From NCBI RefSeq assembly GCF_027244095.1, contig NC_069662.1, forward strand, positions 13,542,501-13,606,500: 64,000 bases of DNA. Direction: 5' to 3'. The translations under genes were made by a program, and so were the position numbers. Of this stretch, positions 42,313 to 52,985 are shown one piece after another. Under the pieces are notes generated by a model that saw only the letters and a list, made by a program, of their open reading frames with translations, was not told where the DNA came from and did no database searches. Each line of letters opens with the position of its first letter. Position 1 is the first letter of the stretch. The stretch is from Hemicordylus capensis. Its lineage: Eukaryota; Chordata; Lepidosauria; Squamata; Cordylidae.

Positions 42313-43214
42313 ATGCAGACCAGTGTGAGATGTGCCCAGAGGATCAATGTACAAATGAGATACAGGATCAATGCATCCCCAAAAGAATAACTTATTTATC
42401 CTATGGAGAAACATTGGGAGAGGTTTTGATTTCTTTTGCTCTTTTGTTTTCCCTGATCACCTTTGCTGTGATTGGGATCTTCGTTCTGCTCCACAATACT
42501 CCCATTGTGAAAGCCAATAACTGGAGCATTACCTGTACCCTTCTCTCCTCTCTGCTGCTTTGCTTTCTCTGCTCCTTGCTATTCATTGGTCAGCCTAGGA
42601 AGGTGACCTGCCTCCTCAGACAAACCGTGTTTGGCATCATCTTTACTGTTGCTCTTTCTTCTGTGCTTGCCAAAACCATCACTGTTGTTCTGGCCTTCCT
42701 GGCCACCAAGCCGGGAAACAGGATGAGGAGATGGATAGGGAAGAGGCTGGCAGTATCGGTCATCATTCTCTGTTCACTTATTCAAATTGGCATCTGTGCT
42801 GTGTGGCTGGCAAACACTCCCCCTTTCCCAGAGTTTGACATGCACTCTCAGATCAGTGAGATCATTGTGCAATGCAATGAAGGCTCAAACACCATGTTCT
42901 ACATCGTCCTGGGCTACATGGGTTTTCTGGCCATCATCAGCTTCACTGTGGCCTTCCTTGCGAGAAAGTTACCAGATAGCTTTAATGAAGCCAAGCTGAT
43001 CACCTTCAGCATGCTGGTCTTTTGCAGTGTTTGGGTGACCTTTGTCCCAAGCTACTTGAGCACCAAGGGGAAATACATGGTGGCAGTGGAGGTCTTCTCC
43101 ATCATGGCCTCTAGTGGTGGACTGTTGGGTTGTATCTTCCTCCCCAAATGCTACATTATGATTCTTAGACCTGATCTGAACACCAGAGAGCAACTAGTAA
43201 GGAAACAATATTGA
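42313..43214 (+). CDS. V2R copy A, exon 6 (7TM domain)
   Basis: Starts after 'tgtatttcag' with two bases completing an Asp codon and runs open to TGA at 43212-43214. '[20 protein letters not shown]' then CIPK ends the cysteine-rich linker. Seven hydrophobic segments follow, from '[19 protein letters not shown]' to '[17 protein letters not shown]', and the tail is '[15 protein letters not shown]'. Internal marks include '[20 protein letters not shown]', '[20 protein letters not shown]' and '[20 protein letters not shown]', all typical of reptile V2R 7TM exons. No lesion seen. The expected partner in copy B is beyond the right edge. Confidence 0.95.
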
Positions 43215-43607
43215 GACACTGGACTCTTTCTGCCTTTTCTTGTTCTTCGGCACCATGTCTCTCATCATTATATTCCCATATTAGTAGTGAAGGAAGATGT
43301 AGATTAGAGAATACAGTCAACATGGGTGGTATCGGTGACTAAGCGTGGGTGATATCGGGACAATGGGGGGAACTGTGGAAGAGCTGCTTGAACAATGAGC
43401 CATATTGCACAGCTCTGGCACTGCTTTGAAGGACACAGCAGCCCTGCAGCACCATGTGCCCAGAATGCAGCACTGGATGTCAGCCAGCTTACAGTGTGGG
43501 CCACAGACTAATAGTTATCTCAAAGTAGGGAGATAATGTAGGCAGCCTTATACTTAAGGTTAGGTGAAAAAAGAATGGCTGACATCCAGACTAACACAGT
43601 GTGTGGT
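43215..43607. other. Spacer between V2R 7TM exon and its broken duplicate
   Basis: Possibly the 3' UTR of copy A. No repeat or gene recognised. Confidence 0.4.
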
Positions 43608-44215
43608 CCTCCAATGAAGCACATGTGTTTGACATGCATTCCACATTCATCCAGATCATCTTGCAATGCAATGAAGGGTCTGAGGGTCTGTTACATGGGC
43701 TTTCTGGCAATCATCAGCTTCACTGTGGCCTTCCTTTCTAGAATGTTACTGATGGATTTATTTATTCAGTCAGTCAGTTAGTCAGTCATTTATTTAACAT
43801 ATTTCTATACCACCCAAAACTTACGGCTCTGGGCTATTTACAACAAGATAAAAACAAATGTAAAACTTTAGTTAAAAACAAAAACAAGAAATTTTAAACA
43901 CAACAATTTAAAATTTTTAAAACAATATTCTAAAAACAACATTAAAACAATTTAATGAAGACAAGCTGATCACCTTCAGCATGGTGGTCTTCTGCAGTAT
44001 TTGGATGTCCTTTGTCCAAAGCTACTTGAGCACCAAGCAGAGATACATGGTGGCTATGGAGGTCTTCTCCATCTGGGTCTCTAGTGGTGGACTGTTGAGT
44101 TGCATCTTCCTCCCCAAATGCTACATTATTATTCTTAGACCTGATCTGGACTCCAGAGAGCAACTAGTACGGAAAATGAATTTTGGCATTGAACTCTTTG
44201 GTTATTTTTGATGGG
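43608..44215 (+). pseudogene. Partial duplicate of the V2R 7TM exon, interrupted by a LINE
   Basis: Matches the second half of exon 6: 'tgacatgcattcc...cagatcat' (43630 onward), 'gctttctggcaatcatcagc', then after the LINE 'aatgaagacaagctgatcac' to 'ctagtacggaaaatg'. There is a small deletion near 43684 relative to 42885, and an antisense L2 end splits the copy at about 43755-43952. The segments code for '[19 protein letters not shown]' and '[20 protein letters not shown]'. A dead relic of a further V2R or of a local duplication. Confidence 0.88.
43755..43952 (-). mobile_element. L2-type LINE 3' end (antisense) inside V2R relic
   Basis: 'tttatttattcagtcagtca', 'tttctataccacccaaaact' and 'gctctgggctatttacaaca', followed by A-rich sequence, give the antisense L2 3' UTR. 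The V2R sequence continues directly on both sides. Confidence 0.8.
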
Positions 44216-44570
44216 TTTTCTACTATTTCCTACTATTTCCTACTATTCCTCCTATATTAGTGGTCATGCAAAATAAATATACTCTTTCAAACAAAGCCAT
44301 CACCCTGGATGCTAAAGTGTGGGTGACGTCAAGCTCTGGCTACTTGCACATAAAAATGTCACACAGTTCCTGATTATTTCCCCTTCTTTGTTCAACATTT
44401 CATTCCATCTTTCTTGTCCTTATTAGTGTCCACACAATTATGTCTGTAGCTGTCCCTCATTTTCAAATTATCTTTGCTTTGAAAATGTACCGCAAGAGAC
44501 AGAGGAAATAAGTTTTGGTTTGGTTTTTGGATGATTCCTCTGCTATGGTATTGGTTCTAATTTTGCCAGT
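44216..44570. other. Unassigned DNA
   Basis: No gene. An 11-bp 'ctactatttcc' unit is repeated near 44219-44250. Confidence 0.4.
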
Positions 44571-45065
44571 CTCTGCCGCCGTGCCAGCACATTGAGGTGG
44601 GGTTCTGGGTTGTGCCCCATCACATGAGGCAGTCATGGGCACCATCATGCTCCCCTCCACATGACAGGGATCGGCCAATTAGGGAAGGAGGCGGGCCGAT
44701 TTCGTCCCAGCTGCCTCCATTCCATTCAATTGCTCCGCAGCTTGGCACCAGTGAGGATCACTACAGTAGTTCTCTCCATAGTGGCCATGTGGAGGGGCTG
44801 GGACAGGACTGATGAGGAGGGCCATTGCCTGCAGCATCATGGAGGTGGGGGGCGAGTGCATCAGCGGAGAATGGCGGAGGCTTGGGGCCAGTACAATGAG
44901 GCAGGGTTGTGCCCCTGGCACATGAGGCAGCCATGGGCACCATCTTGCCTCCCCCTCCACCTGGCAGGGATCAGCCAGTGAGGGAAAGAGGTGAGGCGAT
45001 TGGGTGCTGGCTGCCTCTGTTCCGTTCAGTTGCTCCACAGCTAAGCACCCACCCAACACCCTGTA
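44571..45065 (+). repeat. Imperfect tandem repeat, period about 296 bp
   Basis: 'catgaggcagtcatgggcac' (about 44625) and 'catgaggcagccatgggcac' (about 44921) begin near-copies that continue through 'gacagggatcggccaatt'/'ggcagggatcagccagtg' and 'cagttgctccacag'-like blocks. Non-coding. Confidence 0.7.
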
Positions 45066-45560
45066 CTCAGTGAAGGATAGCCGGTAGCCTGTGGGGGCCA
45101 TGTAGGAAATTTTGGGGTCATACCAGATTGGCACTAGCTATGGCCTTTTTTCCGCCTACGTCTCACTGAGTCCTTTGGCTTTCAGTCATAGGTTGGCACT
45201 GAAGGAACCGTTCACTTGGCAGGAGAGTGCTGGTGTTGGGTAGGTAGACAGAATAACGGTGTTTGGCTGGAGGCCAATTTGGGGTGGGAGCAGGGCCAAA
45301 TTAAGCTAATGTGGGGCCTGTAACATGTGTCATAAGGGGCCCCCAAATTTTTAAAATGCACATACATTTTAAAACATAAATTATTTACTTGCTTAGAAAA
45401 GTCATTCAATTTTTTCATTTGCTATACATATCATATGACAGCCAAGGCAATGTTAAGAATTGCTGCCAGGGCTGGACTGGGGGCACTGAGAGGGCAGTGG
45501 AATGTATGTGGGGAGAGAGCCAGGTTTTGAGCAGAATGGCTACTTAAGGGTGGGAGTATT
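45066..45560. mobile_element. DNA-transposon-like fragment(s)
   Basis: 'gggccaaattaagctaatgt' plus 'ggggcctgtaac' (from about 45292) resembles a squamate DNA-transposon end, also seen near 47410-47460. 'gactgggggcactgagaggg' to 'ttgagcagaatggctact' (45475-45555) recurs at 48010-48080. Family and limits are uncertain. Confidence 0.4.
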
Positions 45561-47390
45561 CATTGCTGCCGAGTACAGAGTGGTGCAGTCAACATGGAGA
45601 CCAGGGTTCCCTTGAGGGTGTACACGTGTGCATGTGCTCACATGGTTTTTGATGTATGCTCAGTTAATTTTAGATCCCGCTCAGGTTGAATCAGGAAGGC
45701 CCCACTCTGAATGCACATGGTGCGCGCACACACTGCCTTGAAACTGTCACTCAGAACAAAACTCATTCGACACAGAAATGAAAAATATTATAGAGAACAC
45801 CGATGGAGACCAGGCCTCCCAGAAGCGTTGTATATCAATGGCACATATTGCAATATGTGCTTGGAGTGCAGAAATGTGAACAAACATGCATGCATACAGA
45901 TCAGCAATCATGTTCACTGGCCACAGATTTCACAAGTGTTGAGCACAACACATGAATACATGAATTGCTGACGTTCATTCTAAGCTGTACGACTGCAGTG
46001 GGGGAGGAAGGGGCTTAATCTTTGCAAGGAAGAAAGCAGTGACCTCCACCTTTGACACAGCTTCTGGAGGGGAATATAGTATTTGTGCATGCATGGAGAT
46101 GTACCCCCCCTCCCGACACACACACACACACAATGCCTCTGCATATTCCTCCCATCATAATGATAGCCATTTTGCGAGCCAATAAATCATGCAGCAAGGT
46201 GTGCATTGAAGACTGGGGTGGGTTGGGGAGGTTGAAAGGAGGGATCACTGTTGTATCAGGCAAAAGGGTTTACCTTCCAACCTCAAATCTGGAAACATAA
46301 ACCCACACAGACAGGTCATGCTAAAAACTCTGGTCCTGAAGTCATGACTAAGGAGGAAAAGCAAAAACCATTGATGAAAAGGCAGGCAAGTGGGGCAGGT
46401 TGAGGCGGGGGGGAGAGGACAACCTCCATCTAAACCATCTGATTCACACAATACATGGCAGAGAGTGAACTGAATGAAATTACTATGGTCCAGGACCAGC
46501 AGACAGTACCTGCGAACCAACAAATCACAGATACAGGTCAGAGGCAATTTCCTGTGATGTTGGAAAAATAATGGGGCCACCTTTGAGACCCAGATCCCTC
46601 TTTCCACACCCCACTAGTCATGAGAACAATCCTCAAAGGTCTCTTTCCAGGATTTGCTTACAGAACAACTGTGAGGGGGGAAATGGCCATGCTCCTTCCC
46701 TCAGAGGTCAAACAAGAGAACCAACCGGCTTCCTTAAAGATTGGTGGGTTTCACAGGAGAGGCTTCTTGGAAAGTCACCTGTGGGTTCAAGCAGTGCTCT
46801 AGGTAAGTACGTGTGAATTGGGGAGCGAGAGATCCCTTTCTCTCTTCTACATACACACACTAACCCCTTGCTGAGTGTGATACTCCAGAAAGAGAAGGCG
46901 GCACCAGTAGATTACAAGCAGAAAGGCACGTGGGAATGCAGGGGGGGATATTTGTCCCTAAATAGCTCCCTCTCTCACACACGTGCAAAAATGCACAATG
47001 GCACCAACTCACTCTCCTAATGGTGGGGGGATTTTGCAAGCAGAAAAGACAAGACACCGTGTGAAGGGAGAAGGACGGGAAGCCCGGCGTCCCTGCGTGA
47101 AAGCGCAGGCTGGCACTCAGCAGACTGAGCAGAGCAGCACAGAGAGATACGACTCAGCTATGCGCAGGCGCCTGAATTGTTTTATCTCCCCGCCCTCTCT
47201 GCCCACAGTCAATCACAAACTAAAAGATGGAAACTGAGCCACATCGCAGGGCTTGTGGGATTTGGAGTTTCTTTCCTCCAAGAGCTTCCATGGAAAATGC
47301 TTCACTTCCAGTTAGCGGCAGAAGAACTACAATTCTCAGGTGCCAAAGGGTGACGATGATAGAGTCACTCGTGAACTGACCCGCCGTTCT
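45561..47390. other. Unassigned intergenic DNA
   Basis: No supported gene. A short (AC)n lies near 46116-46132. The stretch 47060-47240 is richer in CpG than its surroundings but has no recognisable exon. Confidence 0.4.
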
Positions 47391-47397
47391 CTCGAAT

Positions 47398-47614
47398 ACT
47401 GGGCCCTCGAAAGTGTGGGGCCTGTAGCATTTGCTACTTTTGCTACTAGGTTAATCCGGCAATGGTGAGGTGGCCAAGGAACAGCCTTCCAGGGTTTTTG
47501 CGGCCCAAAGGGTTGGGAATGGGGGGGGGAGGCTTGACTCACCAACTCAGAGTTCCCCTCAAAAACACCCAGCTGGTTGCTGTGCCCATTGTCATAATTT
47601 GAGTTTTCTTTACA
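47398..47614. repeat. Repeat fragment shared with 47940-48210
   Basis: 'ggccaaggaacagccttcca' plus 'gggttttt-cggcccaa' and 'ctcaccaactcagag-tccc' occur here and again at 47944-48200, spaced differently. Probably pieces of one DNA-transposon family. Confidence 0.5.
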
Positions 47615-47890
47615 TTTAGTCATAGTCCCATTTTTTCACTGTGCCTCTTGACTTTTATTACTTGAACTTGCAGATCATCTGCATTCTCCACTATCAGAAT
47701 GGTGTCATCTGTATTGTGCAGGTTATTGCTGTTTCTTCCTAAAACTTTAAAATCATGCCCATCTTCTTCCAATCCAGCTTCTCTCAGTATATGTTAAGCA
47801 TATAAGTTGAATAAAAAGGGAGAAAGTATACAGCCTTGTCTTACTCTGAACGTCTGGTTCACCACTATGGAGTAAATCCACCTGTCTCCG
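47615..47890 (-). mobile_element. BovB (RTE) LINE reverse-transcriptase fragment
   Basis: The minus strand codes for 'FRVRQGCILSPFLFNLYA', then after a stop 'GRNSNNLHNTDDTILIVENA' and 'KVKRHSEKMGL' with 'LNVKKTQIM'. This matches the BovB order 'VRQGC-LSP-LFNLYAE', 'NNLRYADDTTLMAE', 'LK-NIKKTKIM'. The catalytic box is decayed (TDD). Broken fragment. Confidence 0.8.
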
Positions 47891-47939
47891 TGGAAACACA
47901 GCTGCAGCTCATTCAGACATGTCCTTGTGTGTCTATTCT

Positions 47940-48225
47940 AGGGGGCCAAGGAACAGCCTTCCAGGGTTTTGGCGGCCCAAGGGGTTGGGAATGGTGGGGG
48001 TGGCAGGCCAGACTGCGGGCACTGAGAGGGTGGGGCAATGTTTGTGGGGAGGGCGCCGGGCTTTGAGCAGAATGGGTAATTGAGGGTGGGAATTGGGGCA
48101 CAGGGGCACCCCACAGGGTGTGGCACACCGGGAATATGCCCTGTTGCCCTGTGGGCCAGTCTGAGCCTGCGTGGCTCGACTCACCAACTCAGAGCTCCCC
48201 TCCCCACACATGAGCTTTAAAGTTT
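47940..48225. repeat. Second copy of the 47398 repeat with extra segment
   Basis: Contains the shared blocks described for 47398-47614, plus the 45475-45555 segment ('gcgggcactgagagggtggg' to 'gagcagaatgggtaattg') between them. Confidence 0.5.
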
Positions 48226-49308
48226 TAACAGGAAAGCCTTTTTAGGCTAGGAGATCCCCTGTATTTGTAAAGGGGAATCCCAGCTGGATTCCCATTTACA
48301 AGTATATCCCCCACCGAGCCAGCCTGCCAGCCAGTTCCATGAAATGGGGGGGTGGTCCCAATTCTAACTTGGACTGGCACCCCACCCCCCCACCCCTTTT
48401 GAGGGCCTTTCTGGATCATCCCCGGGCCACCCAAACAGGCCTGGCTCAGTCTGAGCTGGTTCACACAACCCTCTTTCTCCCCCCTCTCTGTCTACACTAA
48501 GCCAGAAGCAAAGCCTCCTTGGAATCTGCCATTCCCCAAATCTCATCCTTCCCTACCTTCTCTGAATATCCGGTGCACCACTATGGGATATTTTATCACA
48601 CTAATTCTGCCATGTAATGTATTTGTTTCACTAATTTACTTTCATTCTCTTTTAATAAATTTGAATTTGTTCACTGAAACCATGTTTTGTCCCTTTGTTT
48701 TGTTATTAGTTCCATGTCTACCACAGAGGGATAGACATTACAGTAGCAGCCCTAGGCCCCACATATTACAAACCCTCATATTACAAATCCGTAACCGTGG
48801 TTTGTGCCATAACACAGGTCCGGATGATCAAAGCAAGGTTACTGAACATGAACAAAGGTTCTGCACTATGTCTGAATCCTGAAATTATTATTTTATTTTT
48901 ACAAACTTGGGTAGATTTTTTCCTGACCATGAATCCATTTATATACCACATCTGTGCAGTGCAGCCTAGAAACATTTTCATTCAATTGATTATTTTCTTT
49001 CTTGGGGAGTGACATCTAATAATTGTCCATCCCTGCTTGGGCCATTTTGCGGGAAGACATTGCTGATGAATGGTAGGATACCCTATGGAAGTGGAAGGAT
49101 ACCCTATGGAAGTGGAAGAAGGGGAATGTTCTGCCTGACATTTTAGAAGTTAAGTCACATTGGCTATGTAGGACACATTGGCGATCTGTACCCACTTGTT
49201 ATAAAATCAATGAAATATATGAAAATAAAATAAAATAAATCATCTGGATGCATTTACCAGAAGCACCTTACTGCATGTTTAGTTTTCCTCGCACTCAATG
49301 CAAGGCCC
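48226..49308. other. hAT-like trace and unassigned DNA before copy B
   Basis: 48230-48310 ('ggaaagcctttttaggctag', 'ttgtaaaggggaatccc') resembles the right part of the hAT-like element at 1985-2050. The rest, including a short direct repeat 'gataccctatggaagtgg' at about 49077-49110, is unassigned. Confidence 0.4.
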
Positions 49309-49763
49309 AGTGACCAGCAGGCACTTGGGTCCCCAAAGTGTTAACTGAATCCTGTTATTGCCTGCTAAATAGCAAATATTGGTTAGGAGGGAATAAAAAA
49401 TGTTCTCTTGGATTGTATAGGGACCAGAGGACTGTAGGGAAAGTGTCAATCCACCCTGAAATGATCAAAATCACTATTATTCAGTTCTGCTTCTTGTGGA
49501 AGCCCCATGGGTAGCTAGAGGTCATTTAATGATAAGATCGGTTAATTATAACTCAGTAGCTCATACCAGGCTACACTCACTCAGTGTATAAGAATTTTTA
49601 AATGCCCGTGTGTAACCTAGAACTCAGGAGACGTTAACATGAAACAAACAAGGCTCTGTCAAATGGAATCCCTGTGTTGGTAAAGTTCTTTGTGGGTAAT
49701 CTTCTCTAGCTGACAAAGCAAGTGTACAGCTGGGGTGAGATTCAAAATTTGCAGGAGCTCAGA

Positions 49764-49970
49764 ATGGTTCGGTTACTACCATTCCTACTATATCTGCCTG
49801 CTATTTTCAGAAGGCGGAACAGCAGGCAAAGACATCTGTGCAAAATTCAGCACAATTCCAAGACAAGTTCCAGAGAAGACATTACCATTGGGGAATTTGG
49901 ATCCTTCTTACAGGGTGGTGTACTTTTATTCAACTTTACAGTACTACCAGACAATTCCACAGCAGGATAG
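49764..49970 (+). CDS. Possible V2R exon 1, copy B
   Basis: 'MVRLLPFLLYLPAIF' followed by the same frame as 25508-25714, ending NSTAG. The frame is conserved between copies, but as in A no donor with the right phase is evident. Confidence 0.35.
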   Translation: MVRLLPFLLYLPAIFRRRNSRQRHLCKIQHNSKTSSREDITIGEFGSFLQGGVLLFNFTVLPDNSTAG

Positions 49971-50092
49971 TGAGTAGTGCGTCTTTTGTTTTAATGGTTG
50001 TATTGGGTCTTTTAGGTAGGGCTGAGCTAATGTATGCCTATCTGGTTTAAATTTTTCTAGTGGAGATTCATTATCAATGGCAGCTTCTGATA

Positions 50093-50315
50093 TGCCTCGC
50101 ATGGAGGCTGCAGCATCTAGCCATGGTGTGTGAATGGACCTTAGCAAATCTAATAGCACAGTCTGATCTTTAATCATTTGCATTCCAAATCTCCTGGGTT
50201 TGATCTGTGGCATCTCCAGACACGGCTGGGAAACTGCTCTGTCTGAAACCAGATTCCCTGCCAGTCCCAATAAAGAATAGTGACCTAGCTAGACCAATGG
50301 CCTGACCAATGGCAA
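50093..50315 (+). mobile_element. Degenerate MIR-like SINE, copy B
   Basis: Counterpart of 25850-26070. The tail is slightly shortened ('ggcctgaccaatggcaactt'). Confidence 0.6.
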
Positions 50316-50684
50316 CTTGATATGTTTGCATGTCCATACATCATACCAAGCACAATGATTTCCAAGGGGGTATATTCGTGTGTATTCAGATGTATGTGAA
50401 CCAACACTATTCCTAGGGTTCTTGATTGCTCACCCAACCATCAAAAGTTAAAACTTTCTAAGGAAGCCAGTTCCAGTTGACAGTTAGTCAGGAGTCGTAT
50501 TTTCACATTTCCAGTTTTAAATAGTTTTTCTCTATTTTGGTTAGAAGTGGGACAATCATCCTTTAGGAAAAGGACATATAGCAGCACAGTATAGCTCAAT
50601 GTTGACTGGAAAAAGAAACTGGCAGGCATACGGAACAAGGATGCAGAGGGGCAGGGAGAGAGCAGCTAAATAGAACTGGTGCAG

Positions 50685-50860
50685 TAAGGTAGCAGCAATT
50701 TATGAGACCCTTACCCTCCTCAGGAAGCCCTCTGGGCCACCTGAAAATCTGCACAGCCCTCAGGGACATATTTTCAGGTGGAACACCTGAAGAGAGGGCT
50801 TTTGGGGGAAGGGGAATGTGCAGAAAATTGCTGCTTCCCTGCTGAGCAGTTGCAGTTAGT
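50685..50860. mobile_element. Foldback MITE, copy B
   Basis: Counterpart of 26425-26620 with the same nested stems ('ccacctgaaaat'/'attttcaggtgg'). Confidence 0.6.
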
Positions 50861-51458
50861 TAGGCAGTTCTGTTAGATGACTTTCTTGCTGCACCACCGA
50901 ATCCTTTCTCTCTATGTCAGCAACATTCCCCGATGTTTGGGCAAAACCCTTGTGGTTGTCCTTGCTCTGGAGATAGCGTTTGTGCTAATGTCATAGGTGT
51001 TCAGCTGTGTATGCAGGGAACAGGGGACAGAGAGGACCTCATTCACGTCTGTCATAACGCTTCCACTCTCCTCTGCCGAGCAGTTATTATGTTGGTGTAT
51101 GGTGGAGAAGTGGAGGTTTGCATCTGGACAGACAATGGATAATACCCATTTTATTCCTCCCCAATGGTTCTTTCCAATTCATGCCTCTACTCCTGCTTCC
51201 TCTGAGTGGAGGCTGTCTTTGAAGCTGTGTTAGATAGAGAGTCAAAACCTCTCAAAGGAAAATCAGACACACCAATACAAATATTCTCAGCAGGAATATT
51301 AATTGGTAGTGCTACATCTTTCACATTAACCTATGGTCTTAGGAACTCACCCTCATATTGTCCAAATGGAGAGGATGCCACCTTTTCTTTATGGAGGGCA
51401 GCGGCATCTCTAAGACCTCCTTTGTCTTTGACCTCCAGCTATATGACAAGTGGCGATA

Positions 51459-51642
51459 GTGGGGTATAGATCAGTGGTAGAGCATCTTTTTTGCATGCAA
51501 TGGGTCCCAGGTTCAATCCATGACACCTCCAGGTCGGGCTGGGAAAGACTCCAGCCTGGAACTTTGGATAGCCATCACCAGTCAGTGTAGACACCACTGA
51601 ACAATAGTCTGACTCGGATTAGAGCAGTTTCCTATGTCCCTA
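51459..51642 (+). mobile_element. tRNA-derived MIR-like SINE, copy B
   Basis: Counterpart of 27205-27385 with the same A and B boxes. Confidence 0.8.
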
Positions 51643-51764
51643 GGAATTCATGAAGGGGAGCTTTCTCCCAATGGCTGCATATCAACCATGGGGAAAGATG
51701 TACTGGCTGCATATCTGTATGTCAAAAAATATATATGGCTGGCCTTAAAGTCATTCAACTATGT

Positions 51765-51915
51765 TTGTTTATTTAACACATTTGTATACCACCCCAAATG
51801 CAAGTCTTTGGGTGAGACAAGAAAACAATAAAAACAACCAATAAAAAAAGATTAAAGCATTTCAACCATTAAAATTTAAAATGTTAAAACTATTAAAAAC
51901 ACAATTAAACAATTA
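51765..51915 (-). mobile_element. L2-type LINE 3' end (antisense), copy B
   Basis: Counterpart of 27505-27675. The 'ctgggcggtttacaac' stretch is altered here to 'ttgggtgagacaag'. Confidence 0.7.
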
Positions 51916-52047
51916 CATGTTGTCTGTGGTTTTCCCCCCATGTGTTTGTGTTTTGTTTTCCATACCTGCAAGCAGAATATATAGAAATGCAATAAACTTT
52001 TTTTTGCTGATCTATGAATGTAAATCTACTTTAAAATCTCATTGCAG

Positions 52048-52339
52048 TTTAATGCCTAAAAATTACCAGCATGTTCTTGCCTTCATCTTTGCAATTCAAG
52101 AGATCAACAGGAATGACCATCTCTTACCCAATATCACACTGGGATTCGAAATCTATGACAATATTTTCAATCCACTGAGAGCCGTTGGGAACACTCTGAA
52201 GTTCCTCTTCACAGAGCAGGGGAATCCCTTGAATTACAACTGTGCCAGGAAGCAGCAGCTAGTCCTTGCCATTGGTGGGCTCACCTCCCCAAATTCCATG
52301 CAGATGGCCAGTGTCTTCAATGCCTACAAGATCTCACAG
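52048..52339 (+). CDS. V2R copy B, exon 2
   Basis: 292 bases, open, between 'ctcattgcag' and 'gtatgtct': 'LMPKNYQHVLAFIFAIQEIN' to 'ASVFNAYKISQ'. Several replacement differences from copy A (for example T/A, A/I, W/G, D/A). Confidence 0.9.
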
Positions 52340-52689
52340 GTATGTCTGTTCCTAGCGATGACTAGCTGTAGTCATTCAGAAATGGCTACGTTCCTGAGGT
52401 AGCTCAGTTTGGAAGCAGCTTTTGAGAAGAAAGGGCTTCCTTGTCTGGAGGAGGAAAACGTTTGTTTTCGTTCCTAAAGAAGAAAGCAAGAGGACAAGCA
52501 AACAAACCAACAAGGGGGAAAGGAGAAAGTAAGCTTGTTAGGGTTAGTCTTCTATAGGGTTTAATTTCTGGCTGTACCCCTACTAATTGTGCAAAGAGGC
52601 ACCTTTTAGATGAGGTGATTCTCTTTATTTAGCAGGGGGAGAGTAACTGGCCGAATCCAACCGCAGCACAGTATCTTCAGTGACTGTTG

Positions 52690-52985
52690 CTGATGTCTAT
52701 ATTTCTTTTTATATTGTGAGCCCTTCAGGGACAGGGATCCATCTTATTTATTTATTATTTCTCTATGTCAGGCTTCCCCAAACTGCGGTACTCCAGATGT
52801 TTCTGAACTACAACTCCCAGCATCCCGAGCCACAATTTCTTGTGGCTGGGTTTGCTGAGGATTGTAGTTCAGCAACCTCTGGAGGGCCGCAGTTTGGGGA
52901 TGCCTGCTCTATGTAAACCACTCTGGAAACTTTTGTTGAAAAGTGATATATAAATATTTATTGTTTTTGGCTGACTGGCTAGGGG
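52690..52985 (+). mobile_element. L2-type LINE 3' end split by a hAT MITE
   Basis: 'ttgtgagcccttcagggaca' and 'gggatccatctt' before the insertion, then 'gtaaaccactctggaaactt' and 'gatatataaatatttattg' after it, form one L2-type 3' UTR. Confidence 0.75.
52769..52906. mobile_element. 138-bp hAT MITE with 8-bp target duplication
   Basis: Ends 'caggcttccccaaactgcgg' and 'ccgcagtttggggatgcctg' are inverted repeats. The whole element folds, with 'tgaactacaactcccagcat' toward the left and 'gattgtagttcagcaacctc' toward the right. It is flanked by 'ctctatgt' at 52761-52768 and 52907-52914. Confidence 0.92.

Larger units (their letters stand above)
25508..43214 (+). pseudogene. V2R vomeronasal receptor gene, copy A (one frameshift)
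   Basis: A family-C GPCR: a large extracellular Venus-flytrap domain, a cysteine-rich linker and a 7TM domain, used for pheromone/chemical sensing in vomeronasal neurons. Exons 2-6 are all present in order at 27801, 31535, 33099, 33759 and 42313, with AG/GT borders and compatible phases: exon 2 starts with 1 base; exons 2-3, 3-4 and 4-5 join between codons; exon 5 leaves 1 base that joins 2 bases of exon 6 to make GAT. Exon 1 is uncertain. The only lesion I see in exons 2-6 is a one-base deletion in exon 3 at about 31585-31589 (five T's; copy B has six). Because it lies in a homopolymer it could be a sequencing error, in which case the gene may be functional. Introns are filled with LINEs, SINEs and DNA transposons. 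Confidence 0.85.
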
